Shown in pieces: positions 27,157-34,995 of a stretch of 64,000 nt of DNA. Where the stretch lies: assembly GCA_017437755.1 (NCBI GenBank), contig JAFRXI010000006.1, positions 1-64,000 on the forward strand. Direction: 5' to 3'. Every line of letters starts with the position of its first letter. Within the stretch, counting starts at the first letter, position 1. The notes beneath the pieces are model-generated. The model saw only the letters and a program-made list of their open reading frames with translations, did not search any database and had not been told where the DNA came from. Position numbers and translations under genes: made by a program. This DNA is from Bacteroidales bacterium. Its GTDB lineage: Bacteria > Bacteroidota > Bacteroidia > Bacteroidales > UBA932.

Positions 27157-27263
27157 TATGTTTGAAGACCGTCAGCACCCTCGCTGCGTCAGAGGGAGGG
27201 ACCCGGCCGCAGGCTGGGAGGGATAGGCCGAAGGCCGTAGTCTTCAAACATATCAGGTTATTT
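27146..27263. repeat. 118-bp element with perfect 24-bp inverted ends between folP and purB
   Basis: Left arm 27146-27169 (starts AAATAACCTGATATG) and right arm 27240-27263 (ends CATATCAGGTTATTT) are perfect complements over 24 bp. The 70-base centre is GC-rich and has its own stems, CCCTC/GAGGG (27178-27182/27192-27196) and GGCC-GAA-GGCC (27226-27236). The left arm contains the folP stop codon; the right arm ends 14 bp before the purB ATG. It has the shape of a small non-autonomous transposable element or REP-like element. No direct target duplication is evident. Confidence 0.8.
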
Positions 27264-27277
27264 AAAAATTTTTTACC

Positions 27278-28615
27278 ATGACAGAGTTCCATCCGATTCT
27301 AGCAGTGTCGCCGGTTGACGGCCGGTACGAGGGTAAGACAGCCCCGCTCAGGGAGTATTTCAGCGAATACGCCATAATCCGCTACCGCATCAGGGTGGAA
27401 GTGGAGTATTTCCTCTCGCTTGCCGCCATTCCCTTGCCCCAGCTCAAGGACTTTGCCGGACAGGACGCCCTGCGCGCAACCGTACAAGGCTTCACCCCGG
27501 AAGAAGCCCTGAAAGTCAAGGAGATAGAGAAAACCACCAACCACGACGTCAAGGCCGTAGAGTACTACATAAAAGGAAAGATGGACGAGGCCGGACTCGG
27601 GGAATGGAAGGAGTTCATCCACTTTGGCCTCACATCGCAGGACATCAACAACACAGCCTGGCCGCTGGCCCTGAAAGAGTGCCTCGAGGGCTGCCTGGTC
27701 CCGTCGCTGAACTCCGTAACGGACACGCTCTCAAACATGGCTTCCCTCTGGGCCGACATCCCCATGCTGGCCCGCACCCATGGCCAGCCGGCCTCCCCCA
27801 CCAGGCTCGGAAAGGAGATAATGGTCTTTGTATCAAGGCTTGAGGAGCAGCTTTCACAACTTGCCCTGCAGAGCATCCCGGCAAAGTTCGGCGGCGCTAC
27901 CGGCAACATGAACGCCCATCTGGCGGCCTATCCGGAAATCGACTGGATGAGCTTTGCCGACGACTTTGTGGATTCCCTCGGCCTGGAACGGTCCTTCCCC
28001 ACCACCCAGATCGACCACTACGACAACCTCGCCGCAATCTTCGACAACCTCCGCCGCATCGGCGTGGTGCTCATCGACCTCTGCCGAGATATATGGACCT
28101 ATGTATCAATGGAATACTTCCGCCAGAAGGTGGTTAAGGGAGAGGTCGGATCGTCGGCCATGCCGCATAAGGTCAACCCCATCGACTTTGAAAACGCGGA
28201 AGGCAACCTGGGCATGGCGAACGCCATATTCACCCATCTTTCCATGAAACTTCCCATATCAAGGCTCCAGAGGGACCTCACGGACTCGACGGTCCTCCGC
28301 AACATAGGCGTCCCCATCGCCCACATGCTCATTGCCCTGGCATCGCTGAAGAAGGGTCTCGGCAAGCTGGTCCTCAACCCCGACGCCCTGAAGGCCGACC
28401 TTGAGAGGAACTGGGCAGTGGTGGCCGAGGGTATCCAGACCATCCTCCGGAGCGTCGGCTACCCCAACCCGTACGAGGCCCTGAAGGCCCTTACACGCAC
28501 CGGCAAAGGTGTTGACGAGAAGACCATTTCCGAGTTCATCGACTCCCTGGACGTCTCCCCCGATGTCAAGCAGCGCCTCCACGCCCTCCGTCCGGACACC
28601 TATCTGGGGTACTAG
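27278..28615 (+). CDS. purB: Adenylosuccinate lyase
   Basis: 445 residues. Cleaves SAICAR and adenylosuccinate in purine synthesis. The fumarase/aspartase superfamily signature GSSAMPHKVNPIDFENAEGN starts near residue 291; other conserved blocks are KTTNHDVKAVEYY, HFGLTSQDINNTAWP and ARTHGQPASPTRLGKE with the catalytic histidine. The N-terminus (LAVSPVDGRYEGKT) and length follow the E. coli PurB type. The stop TAG is followed immediately by the ATG of the next gene. A long hairpin-forming element lies just upstream. Confidence 0.95.
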   Translation: MTEFHPILAVSPVDGRYEGKTAPLREYFSEYAIIRYRIRVEVEYFLSLAAIPLPQLKDFAGQDALRATVQGFTPEEALKVKEIEKTTNHDVKAVEYYIKGKMDEAGLGEWKEFIHFGLTSQDINNTAWPLALKECLEGCLVPSLNSVTDTLSNMASLWADIPMLARTHGQPASPTRLGKEIMVFVSRLEEQLSQLALQSIPAKFGGATGNMNAHLAAYPEIDWMSFADDFVDSLGLERSFPTTQIDHYDNLAAIFDNLRRIGVVLIDLCRDIWTYVSMEYFRQKVVKGEVGSSAMPHKVNPIDFENAEGNLGMANAIFTHLSMKLPISRLQRDLTDSTVLRNIGVPIAHMLIALASLKKGLGKLVLNPDALKADLERNWAVVAEGIQTILRSVGYPNPYEALKALTRTGKGVDEKTISEFIDSLDVSPDVKQRLHALRPDTYLGY

Positions 28616-29356
28616 ATGAAAGCGATGATCTTTGCGGCCGGGCTGGGAACAAGGCTTAGGCCCATTACGGATACGATGCCAAAGGCACTGGTAAGGGTGG
28701 GCGGCGAGCCGCTTATCAGCCATGTCATCAGGAAACTTTCCGCAGCCGGCTATGACGACATTGTTGTGAATGTCCACCACTTCCCCAATATGATACGGAA
28801 GTATCTGGAGGAGAAAGACTTTGGCGTAAAGGTCAGCATCTCCGACGAGAGCGGGCTGCTGCTTGAGACCGGCGGTGGAATAGCCCATGCCGAGCCTCTG
28901 CTGGGCGGTGAAGACTTCTTTGTCCACAATGTGGACATCCTCTCCGACGCCGACCTTCCGGCCATGCGGGCCCAGGTCCGGCCCGAGGCAATATCCACGC
29001 TGGTGGTAAACAGCCGGAAGACCAGCCGCTACCTCCTTTTCAATGACCAAATGCGCCTCGTGGGCTGGACCAACCGCGATACCGGCGAGGTCCGCTCGCC
29101 CTATCCGGGCATCGATCCGGATAACTGCAGGGCCCTTGCCTTCGGAGGCATGCACTTCATTTCGGGACGCATATTCGACGCCTTCCGCGAACAGGGGATG
29201 AGGGATCGCTTCCCCATCATGGACTTCTATATCAACGCCTGCGCCCGCTACCCCATCTACGGAGTGGAGCAGAAAAATCTCCGCCTCATTGATGTTGGAA
29301 AGCTTTCCTCCATCGCCGAGGCGGAGAGATTCATCGCCGAATCCCGGGATCTCTAG
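28616..29356 (+). CDS. Sugar-1-phosphate nucleotidyltransferase (MurU-like NTP transferase)
   Basis: 246 residues. The nucleotide-binding motif GLGTRLRPITDTMPKALVRV opens the protein, with VHNVDILSD as the metal-binding aspartate region and AFGGMHFISGRIFDAF further on. The short length without a left-handed helix domain fits MurU-type uridylyltransferases, which make UDP-MurNAc from recycled MurNAc-1-phosphate, but a mannose- or hexose-1-phosphate substrate is possible. A kinase that could supply such a substrate is encoded at 34958-36382. Its stop codon shares the tetranucleotide CTAG (29353-29356) with the stop of the convergent gene. Confidence 0.8.
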   Translation: MKAMIFAAGLGTRLRPITDTMPKALVRVGGEPLISHVIRKLSAAGYDDIVVNVHHFPNMIRKYLEEKDFGVKVSISDESGLLLETGGGIAHAEPLLGGEDFFVHNVDILSDADLPAMRAQVRPEAISTLVVNSRKTSRYLLFNDQMRLVGWTNRDTGEVRSPYPGIDPDNCRALAFGGMHFISGRIFDAFREQGMRDRFPIMDFYINACARYPIYGVEQKNLRLIDVGKLSSIAEAERFIAESRDL

Positions 29357-31575
29357 AAGATTGAAGTCACCTCAATGTACATATCCCAGAGGCGGGCATT
29401 GGTATCGGAGACCGAATTGGTGAATTTCAGCTCAAACGTCTCCAGAGCAGCACTGTCACTGAAAGTGATATCCCAGGTCTTGATATAGATATTCTTACCA
29501 TAAGCCGACTGGGTTGTCTCCCTTACGTAATTGCTTATGGTGACTCCGGTAGTACTGGAAGTAAGTGCTGCACCGTTGGCATTGGAATAATTGGAATGAA
29601 GCGTCATCTTTGCAGCCTTGACACCCTTGCAGGGGATACCTGAAATTGTCCACCAGCCACCACCCTTGGGAAGCATCAGATTCAATACGTTTGATGAGCC
29701 TGTGCCCAACGGGACGGTGTCATTGTAAAGCTTCACTCCGGAGCCGCTCTGGGCGTAAGTGACCGCACTGCCTCCAAAAACCACGGTGGTCGCATTTCCG
29801 GATGCCTGATAGGCGGAAGGAGTCTGACCGGCAGCCCCGCCAATCCAGTTCTCACCCCAAAGCCTGTCGCCTACGTTTATGCCTTCAGCCAGCACTCCCT
29901 GGGTAACGACAAATCCGTATTCACTGACGGATACTTCCGTAGAAGCGGTGCTGACGATAATGCTGCGCTCAACCTCGGCGGAACCGGTATTCCTGGGGAA
30001 GGAAACAGTAACGGAGCCATATCCGTGACCGGACGCCGGATCTGCGGTCACGCCGTCTGAACAGGAAACGGTCCAGTCCACATTGCTCTCTATATCGATC
30101 TGCACCTCGGTGGTATTTGCCGGCACGGAGCTGTCTCCAACAAGGGTTGCGTTGAATTTGGGAGTATCCGAATCCTTTACATACTCCCAAGGCAGAAGCA
30201 TAACGGGCCCCTGCTTTCCTACCTCGTAGCTTGAGAAAAGCGGACTGCCGCTGTTATAATTGAAACGGATAACGTTATGGGTGGAAGGAGCCTTGGTTGC
30301 CACGATGTCGAAGTTACCGTCGGAATCCTCGCTCACATCCCAGTACGAAGCAGCAACCAGTTCAGTCTTGCCTTTGAGATAATTTGAGGTTGATCCATCT
30401 TCGGTTGCCGAATATAAGTAATTGCCCCTGATGTCCTTGATGGTGTAAAGTCCCTCGTAATCTCCGGTGGTCTGCTTCTCAAGATGCATCTTTATGCCCG
30501 CTGTGACGGGAGTAGGCTCAATCTGATGATTTTCAGCATCGTACAGAACCTCCACACCCTTCAGGTTATTGTCTCCGGAATTGTTGGAACCGAAGAACAG
30601 TGCAGCCCAGTCCTTTTCATTGGAACGGCTGTAGATGATCCAGTCGCCGGTATAATCCTTCTCCACAACGGCGGAGCAGTCTTCCTCATTGATCGTAAGG
30701 TTGACGGTTGCAATCTCGCCTATGGGGAGGGTCATGGCCTGCTGAAGCTCTATCTCCTTGGAAATGTTGTATTTGCCGGTCTTGATCTCAAAGGTTATCT
30801 TCTCTCCGGCTGGAATGGTGGTGGGAGCAGCGGTAAGCCATACTGTATTGGCGCTTCCGCCGATGGTGACGGTTTCAGTAGGTTCCGCGGAAATACCTGT
30901 CACAGTGGAACTTAATCTCACAAGATTACCGGCGGCGACATCCAGCTGGAAACGGCCGCTCAAGATGGTTTCGGTTGTCTTGAAGGTCAGTTTCTCAACG
31001 GTCTCGCCCGCGGCGAACTCGCCCAGCAGGTTGACCTTTACGATGGAAACCATCCTCGCAAAGTTGAAGTCGTCGATCTCCGAAGCGGCCTCGCTCACGG
31101 TATAGCTGACCTCCTGGGAGGCAAGTATGTCGGCCTCATGGTCAAAGGAGGTTGCAGTGGGCTTCTGGGCAATCTTGGCGTCCATGCTAACAAGTCCCTC
31201 GCTGGTGCCGCCGTATACGCGGGAGGAGGGGTAAACTGCAACGAGTTTGCCGCTGCCGGAAGCCGCTTCTCCGTCAAAGACGGCGGTCGGACCGGCGCCG
31301 CTTGTATTGGTAAGGGTGCCGCTGGGGGTGGTTCCGGACTTGATTTCGCCGGTAAAGACGGCAATCTTGTCATCGGCGTCCCAGTTGGCGACATATTTGC
31401 CGGAAGCCTCACCGGGGGTAATGTACGTTTTCACCTCAGGCTGCGCCGTCCTGATTGTGAAATGGATGGTGGACTCACCGGGAACGGGAGCCTCGGCCTT
31501 GTTGCAGGCTGCAGCGATGGCGACGATGCCGGCTGCTGCAATCAGAAAGTGGAAAATCTTCTTCATGGCTGACAT
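29353..31575 (-). CDS. Fimbrillin-like, BACON-like surface lipoprotein
   Basis: 740 residues (or 737 from ATG 31566, MKKIFHF). Lipobox AIAAAC. The N-terminal 270 residues have the fimbrillin-like pattern (VANWDADDKIAVFTGEI, KLVAVYPSSRVYGG). Residues about 460-560 contain a BACON-like beta-domain (NVDWTVSCSDGVTADPASG). The C-terminal part, about 565-740, is an Asn/Ser-rich beta-sandwich that may bind a ligand. Co-encoded with the small peptide 31579-31725, 3 bp upstream. Role at the surface is inferred; no enzyme motif seen. Confidence 0.75.
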   Translation of the reverse strand: MSAMKKIFHFLIAAAGIVAIAAACNKAEAPVPGESTIHFTIRTAQPEVKTYITPGEASGKYVANWDADDKIAVFTGEIKSGTTPSGTLTNTSGAGPTAVFDGEAASGSGKLVAVYPSSRVYGGTSEGLVSMDAKIAQKPTATSFDHEADILASQEVSYTVSEAASEIDDFNFARMVSIVKVNLLGEFAAGETVEKLTFKTTETILSGRFQLDVAAGNLVRLSSTVTGISAEPTETVTIGGSANTVWLTAAPTTIPAGEKITFEIKTGKYNISKEIELQQAMTLPIGEIATVNLTINEEDCSAVVEKDYTGDWIIYSRSNEKDWAALFFGSNNSGDNNLKGVEVLYDAENHQIEPTPVTAGIKMHLEKQTTGDYEGLYTIKDIRGNYLYSATEDGSTSNYLKGKTELVAASYWDVSEDSDGNFDIVATKAPSTHNVIRFNYNSGSPLFSSYEVGKQGPVMLLPWEYVKDSDTPKFNATLVGDSSVPANTTEVQIDIESNVDWTVSCSDGVTADPASGHGYGSVTVSFPRNTGSAEVERSIIVSTASTEVSVSEYGFVVTQGVLAEGINVGDRLWGENWIGGAAGQTPSAYQASGNATTVVFGGSAVTYAQSGSGVKLYNDTVPLGTGSSNVLNLMLPKGGGWWTISGIPCKGVKAAKMTLHSNYSNANGAALTSSTTGVTISNYVRETTQSAYGKNIYIKTWDITFSDSAALETFELKFTNSVSDTNARLWDMYIEVTSIF

Positions 31576-31578
31576 CGT

Positions 31579-31725
31579 TTAGAAATTGTAGGTGTAATCG
31601 GAATCCTCGCCCGGGTCCGTTCCGGGATGGTTTCCTTGGCCGAACTTGCCGGAAACCATGAAATTCGCTTCTGCCAGGAGCGCCCTGGTCCTGCATTGCG
31701 GAACAAAATACTCTTTTTTAATCAT
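31579..31725 (-). CDS. 48-residue peptide of the Y-x-V-P...N-F-x-x-S type, paired with a fimbrillin-like lipoprotein
   Basis: ATG at 31725, TAA at 31579-31581. Begins MIKKEYFVPQCRTRALLAEA and ends in a Gly/Asp-rich, aromatic tail (DSDYTYNF). No signal sequence. It aligns without gaps to the 50-residue peptide at 10699-10851 and, like it, sits immediately before a fimbrillin-like lipoprotein gene (3-bp gap). It follows the divIC-like gene by 12 bp and is probably in the same transcript. Function unknown. Confidence 0.68.
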   Translation of the reverse strand: MIKKEYFVPQCRTRALLAEANFMVSGKFGQGNHPGTDPGEDSDYTYNF

Positions 31726-31737
31726 ATACAGAAAGTA

Positions 31738-32037
31738 TTAATCTTCAACTATATAAACATCCTCACCGGGGGCAGCGAAGTGGAAATGCTCGCGGGCGAA
31801 CTTTTCCAGTGAATCCTTGTCGTGCGTAAGCAACTGGATTTCCCTTTCCATCCGGTCGATTTCCTGCTTGTAGGTCTCTATCTGGCGGTTCTGGCGCTTG
31901 ATTTCAAAACCGGCCTTCACCCAGCGGAAAACACTGTTGGTGGCAATGAACCCGAGGAAAATGGCAAACGCCGCGGTGATCACCACGGCATACTTCCCGA
32001 AGGAATTATGGTTGCTGTTCCAAATGGGATGTTTCAT
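31738..32037 (-). CDS. Septum formation initiator family protein (FtsB/DivIC-like)
   Basis: 99 residues: short cytoplasmic N-terminus, one membrane helix (about 17-37, VVITAAFAIFLGFIATNSV), then a coiled coil (about 43-85, NRQIETYKQEIDRMEREIQ) and a short end with FAREHFHFAAPGEDVYIVE, the typical FtsB/DivIC finish. Acts with FtsL and FtsQ in the divisome. The predicted promoter ends about 5 bp before the ATG, so the message may be leaderless. Confidence 0.88.
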   Translation of the reverse strand: MKHPIWNSNHNSFGKYAVVITAAFAIFLGFIATNSVFRWVKAGFEIKRQNRQIETYKQEIDRMEREIQLLTHDKDSLEKFAREHFHFAAPGEDVYIVED

Positions 32038-32042
32038 GAATG

Positions 32043-32072
32043 CAAAAATACAGAATAAATCTGAATTTCAAA
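32043..32072 (-). promoter_or_regulatory. Promoter of the divIC-like / small peptide / lipoprotein unit
   Basis: Minus strand TTTG (32072-32069), 18 bases, TATTTTTG (32050-32043). It lies between the GH50-like stop and the divIC-like start. Confidence 0.5.
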
Positions 32073-32077
32073 TGCTT

Positions 32078-33070
32078 CTATTTGCCATTCCTTATATCAT
32101 ACATCCTGTATCCCACCTTGCGGATTCCGGCAACCGTCTCAGGATAAGGGGTGTCGCATACATCTGTGAAGCCCACCTGGAAGTTCTCGCCGTCAAAACG
32201 GCCGGTGGTCGCCTGGTCGGAATACTGGTGCCAGTGGACGCCGATAATGTTGGGATGGCGGAGGGCCGATTCAACATACCGTACATAGGCCTCGGCGCGC
32301 CTTTCCTGGGTTTCAACCTCAATCAGGCTGCAGTGGAACATGCCCCGGTCCATGGCCCCGAAGTGGAATTCCCCTATCATCACCGGCTTGTCCACACCGT
32401 CGGGAAGTTCCACTGAATCAGTGGTGAAGGCGTAACGGTCTATGAACGGGAAGAATCCGTCTGCGGTAAGTTCCATCACCTCAGGGAGTTTCTTCCGGCC
32501 GGGAATGAGTTCTATGTCGGAAACCACCCATTCCGCATCGGGATAAGAGCGGTAGTTGAAGAATGTCACCTTCGCAATGTGGGAATAATCTATCTCTGTG
32601 CTGTGGAAACCCGTAAGACGGCCGTAAGGGTCGTTGCGCATCAGGCGGAAATCTTCCAGTATTCCGGGATGGGGAGCCGGAGCCGGAAAGTCCATCGTGA
32701 TTGTACGGGTACTGCATGGGTCCAGCATGTACTTATGCAGCAGCACACCCTTTTTTGTCACATTCCCGGGGTTGTCCACGCCGTCCTGGACCAACCTCAC
32801 CCAAAGCAGGACCGGCTTGTCCGACCTGTTCTCCACCTTCCACCTCATGGCCTTGTAGGGGGTCCAGTCGTGGTTGGAGGTATATACGGCAAAACCATTT
32901 GTCCCATAATCGATGTTCTTCATGGCCACCTTGCCGGCGGAAGATTCGACCAGGGAAGCGTTGTTTCCGCGGATACTGACCCCTTCCTCAGAAAGGAGCC
33001 CGACTCTCTTGGGGCCGCAAGCCGCGAGTATCGTCAAGCTTACAGCCACAATAATCCATCTATGATTCAT
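32078..33070 (-). CDS. GH50-like (agarase-type) lipoprotein with large internal deletion
   Basis: 330 residues; lipobox LAAC. Residues 1-200 resemble the N-terminal carbohydrate-binding-like domain of GH50 beta-agarases. FFPFIDRYA (206-214) looks like the start of the catalytic barrel, and from residue 228 the sequence jumps to what looks like its end: KPVMIGEFHFGAMDRG with likely nucleophile E234, then GVHWHQYSDQATTGRFDGEN and DVCDTPYPE. Family members run to 700 residues or more, so roughly 300 residues, including the acid/base glutamate, are absent. The frame is intact. It may be inactive or act as a binding protein. Family assignment is from memory. Confidence 0.6.
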   Translation of the reverse strand: MNHRWIIVAVSLTILAACGPKRVGLLSEEGVSIRGNNASLVESSAGKVAMKNIDYGTNGFAVYTSNHDWTPYKAMRWKVENRSDKPVLLWVRLVQDGVDNPGNVTKKGVLLHKYMLDPCSTRTITMDFPAPAPHPGILEDFRLMRNDPYGRLTGFHSTEIDYSHIAKVTFFNYRSYPDAEWVVSDIELIPGRKKLPEVMELTADGFFPFIDRYAFTTDSVELPDGVDKPVMIGEFHFGAMDRGMFHCSLIEVETQERRAEAYVRYVESALRHPNIIGVHWHQYSDQATTGRFDGENFQVGFTDVCDTPYPETVAGIRKVGYRMYDIRNGK

Positions 33071-33103
33071 AGATCTGCGTTGGGTAGTGTTATAATGTGA
33101 TTC

Positions 33104-33138
33104 TTTGCAAATTTATGTATTATTAGTAATTTTGCAAA
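33104..33138. promoter_or_regulatory. Interleaved divergent promoters with shared TTTGCAAA boxes
   Basis: Plus strand: TTTG 33104-33107, 19 bases, TAATTTTG 33127-33134. Minus strand: TTTG 33138-33135, 19 bases, TAAATTTG 33115-33108. Both fit the consensus exactly. Each end is the palindrome TTTGCAAA, half serving as the -33 of one promoter and half as the end of the -7 of the other, so only one polymerase can bind at a time. Confidence 0.7.
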
Positions 33139-33186
33139 GGCTTTGCCTGGGATGAAATAACGACAAATACTATTAATATAATTATC

Positions 33187-34116
33187 ATGAAACCTACACT
33201 TTTGGTACTTGCAGCCGGAATGGGCAGCCGCTACGGCGGACTCAAGCAAATGGACGGGCTCGGCCCCTCGGGAGAAACCATCATCGATTATTCCATCTAC
33301 GACGCCGTGAAGGCCGGATTCGGCAAGGTGGTCTACATCGTGAGGGAGTATTTCAAGGAGCAGATGGAGGCCGCAGTCAAGGCCAAGTACAGTTCGGTGA
33401 AGTGCATCGACGGGGAGCCCCTGGAGTTTGTGTTCGTAACCCAGGAACTTGACAAGATCCCTGCCCGTTTCACCCTTAATCCCGAGAGGCAGAAACCATG
33501 GGGTACCGCCCACGCCGTCCTCATGGCGAAGGACGTGATCCACGAGCCGTTCATCATCATAAACGGCGACGACTTCTACGGCCGCGACTCCTTCCGCATT
33601 GCCGCCGAGTGGTGCCGCAGCCACCAGAATACCGAGGGGCAGTACAGCATCATCGGGTTCGAGATGGACAACACCCTCTCCGAGTCCGGCGGAGTGTCCA
33701 GGGGAATCTGCTTCTACGACGAGGCCCTCAACCTCACCGCCATCGCCGAGCACCTCAACATCATGAAGGATCCCGACGGGGTTGTCCGCGGCGACAATTC
33801 CGTAACCGGCGAGCATGTGGAACTGGATGCCAAGGCGCTCTGTTCCATGAACATGTGGGGCTTGACCCCCGACTATTTTGCCAAGAGCGAGGCCATCTTC
33901 GAGGGCTTCCTGGAACAGAACATCAACGAGCCCAAGAAGGAATTCTACATTCCCTACGCGATGGACTGCATCATCAAGGGAGGAATCGGCAAGTGCGACG
34001 TACTCGCCACCCCTTCACGCTGGTTTGGCGTGACCTACAAGGAAGACCGCCCCGGAGTGGTGGCCAAGTTCCAGCAGCTCGTGGACGAAGGAATCTACCC
34101 TTCTCCCCTCTATTGA
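33187..34116 (+). CDS. NTP-transferase family nucleotidyltransferase
   Basis: 309 residues. N-terminal AAGMGSRYGGLKQMDGLGP is the nucleotide-binding loop; INGDDFYGRDSF carries the metal-binding acid residues; the end EEGIYPSPLY-like tail (VDEGIYPSPL) is typical of a Bacteroidetes group of unassigned sugar nucleotidyltransferases. It probably joins a sugar-1-phosphate to a nucleotide. The gene lies 3 bp before the CPBP protease gene, with the kinase-RapZ fusion beyond that on the other strand. Strong promoter upstream with a leader of about 45 bases. Confidence 0.8.
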   Translation: MKPTLLVLAAGMGSRYGGLKQMDGLGPSGETIIDYSIYDAVKAGFGKVVYIVREYFKEQMEAAVKAKYSSVKCIDGEPLEFVFVTQELDKIPARFTLNPERQKPWGTAHAVLMAKDVIHEPFIIINGDDFYGRDSFRIAAEWCRSHQNTEGQYSIIGFEMDNTLSESGGVSRGICFYDEALNLTAIAEHLNIMKDPDGVVRGDNSVTGEHVELDAKALCSMNMWGLTPDYFAKSEAIFEGFLEQNINEPKKEFYIPYAMDCIIKGGIGKCDVLATPSRWFGVTYKEDRPGVVAKFQQLVDEGIYPSPLY

Positions 34117-34119
34117 GAT

Positions 34120-34995
34120 ATGGAAAGGCGCAAGATAAGGGATTGGAACCTCTTCCGGTCCTGGGCGTGGTATATGCCCGGGATCGGGGGGATGTTCGCC
34201 CTCCTGCTGCTTCTCATAGGCGGAATGCTCCTGGGAAGCATGGTCACCATAGCGGTATCGGCAATTTATTCACCGGAAGTGGCGCAGTCCTACGGAATGC
34301 TGGTCTCATATCCGCTGCAGTTCCTTCCGGCCATGGTCTTCGTCGGCTACAAGAGCCGGATGAACGCCCTGTTCGACGAGGGGGTCCCGCTTGACGATGA
34401 CAACTTCGGGAAATGGGGTGGCCTGGTGCTGGCCGTGGCCGCGATAATCGCCACCCTGGCCGCCCAGACGGTCTCCGACCTGGCCAACATGATCCTTCCT
34501 CCCCTTCCGGACATGCTCAAGAAACTGTTCGAGTCCATGACCGGAGGTCCGGTATGGGTGTCGCTCCTGCTGGTCAGCGTGTTCGCCCCCTTCTTCGAGG
34601 AGTGGCTGTGCCGGGGCGAGATACTCCGCGGACTGCTCCGGAAGATGAAACCGGCCTGGGCCATAATCATTTCGGCAGTTTTCTTCGCCCTTATCCACGG
34701 CAATCCCTGGCAGGCGATACCCGCATTCCTTTTGGGATGTATCTTTGGATATGTCTACTACCGCACGGGGTCGCTCAAACTGACCATGCTGATGCACTGC
34801 ACCAACAATACCCTGGCCGTGATTCTCGCCCATATCGACGGCATCAAGGATGCGGAATCCCTGATGGAGGTAATACCTCAGCCTTGGTATTCCGTCATCG
34901 TCGCTGTTTCCGTGGTGATTGTGGCAGCGTTCATACTGATGGTGTCCAGGATACCCCTTAAAGCATCCTCTCCTCTCCCAGCTCCCGGTGAGTGA
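34120..34995 (+). CDS. CPBP family intramembrane glutamic endopeptidase
   Basis: 291 residues with seven to eight membrane helices. CPBP motif 1 is FFEEWLCRGEILRG (EExxxR), motif 2 the histidine in FALIHGNPWQ, motif 3 HCTNNT. Relatives of the yeast Rce1 protease; in bacteria often of unknown substrate. The 3' end overlaps the convergent kinase-RapZ gene by 38 bp. Confidence 0.9.
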   Translation: MERRKIRDWNLFRSWAWYMPGIGGMFALLLLLIGGMLLGSMVTIAVSAIYSPEVAQSYGMLVSYPLQFLPAMVFVGYKSRMNALFDEGVPLDDDNFGKWGGLVLAVAAIIATLAAQTVSDLANMILPPLPDMLKKLFESMTGGPVWVSLLLVSVFAPFFEEWLCRGEILRGLLRKMKPAWAIIISAVFFALIHGNPWQAIPAFLLGCIFGYVYYRTGSLKLTMLMHCTNNTLAVILAHIDGIKDAESLMEVIPQPWYSVIVAVSVVIVAAFILMVSRIPLKASSPLPAPGE

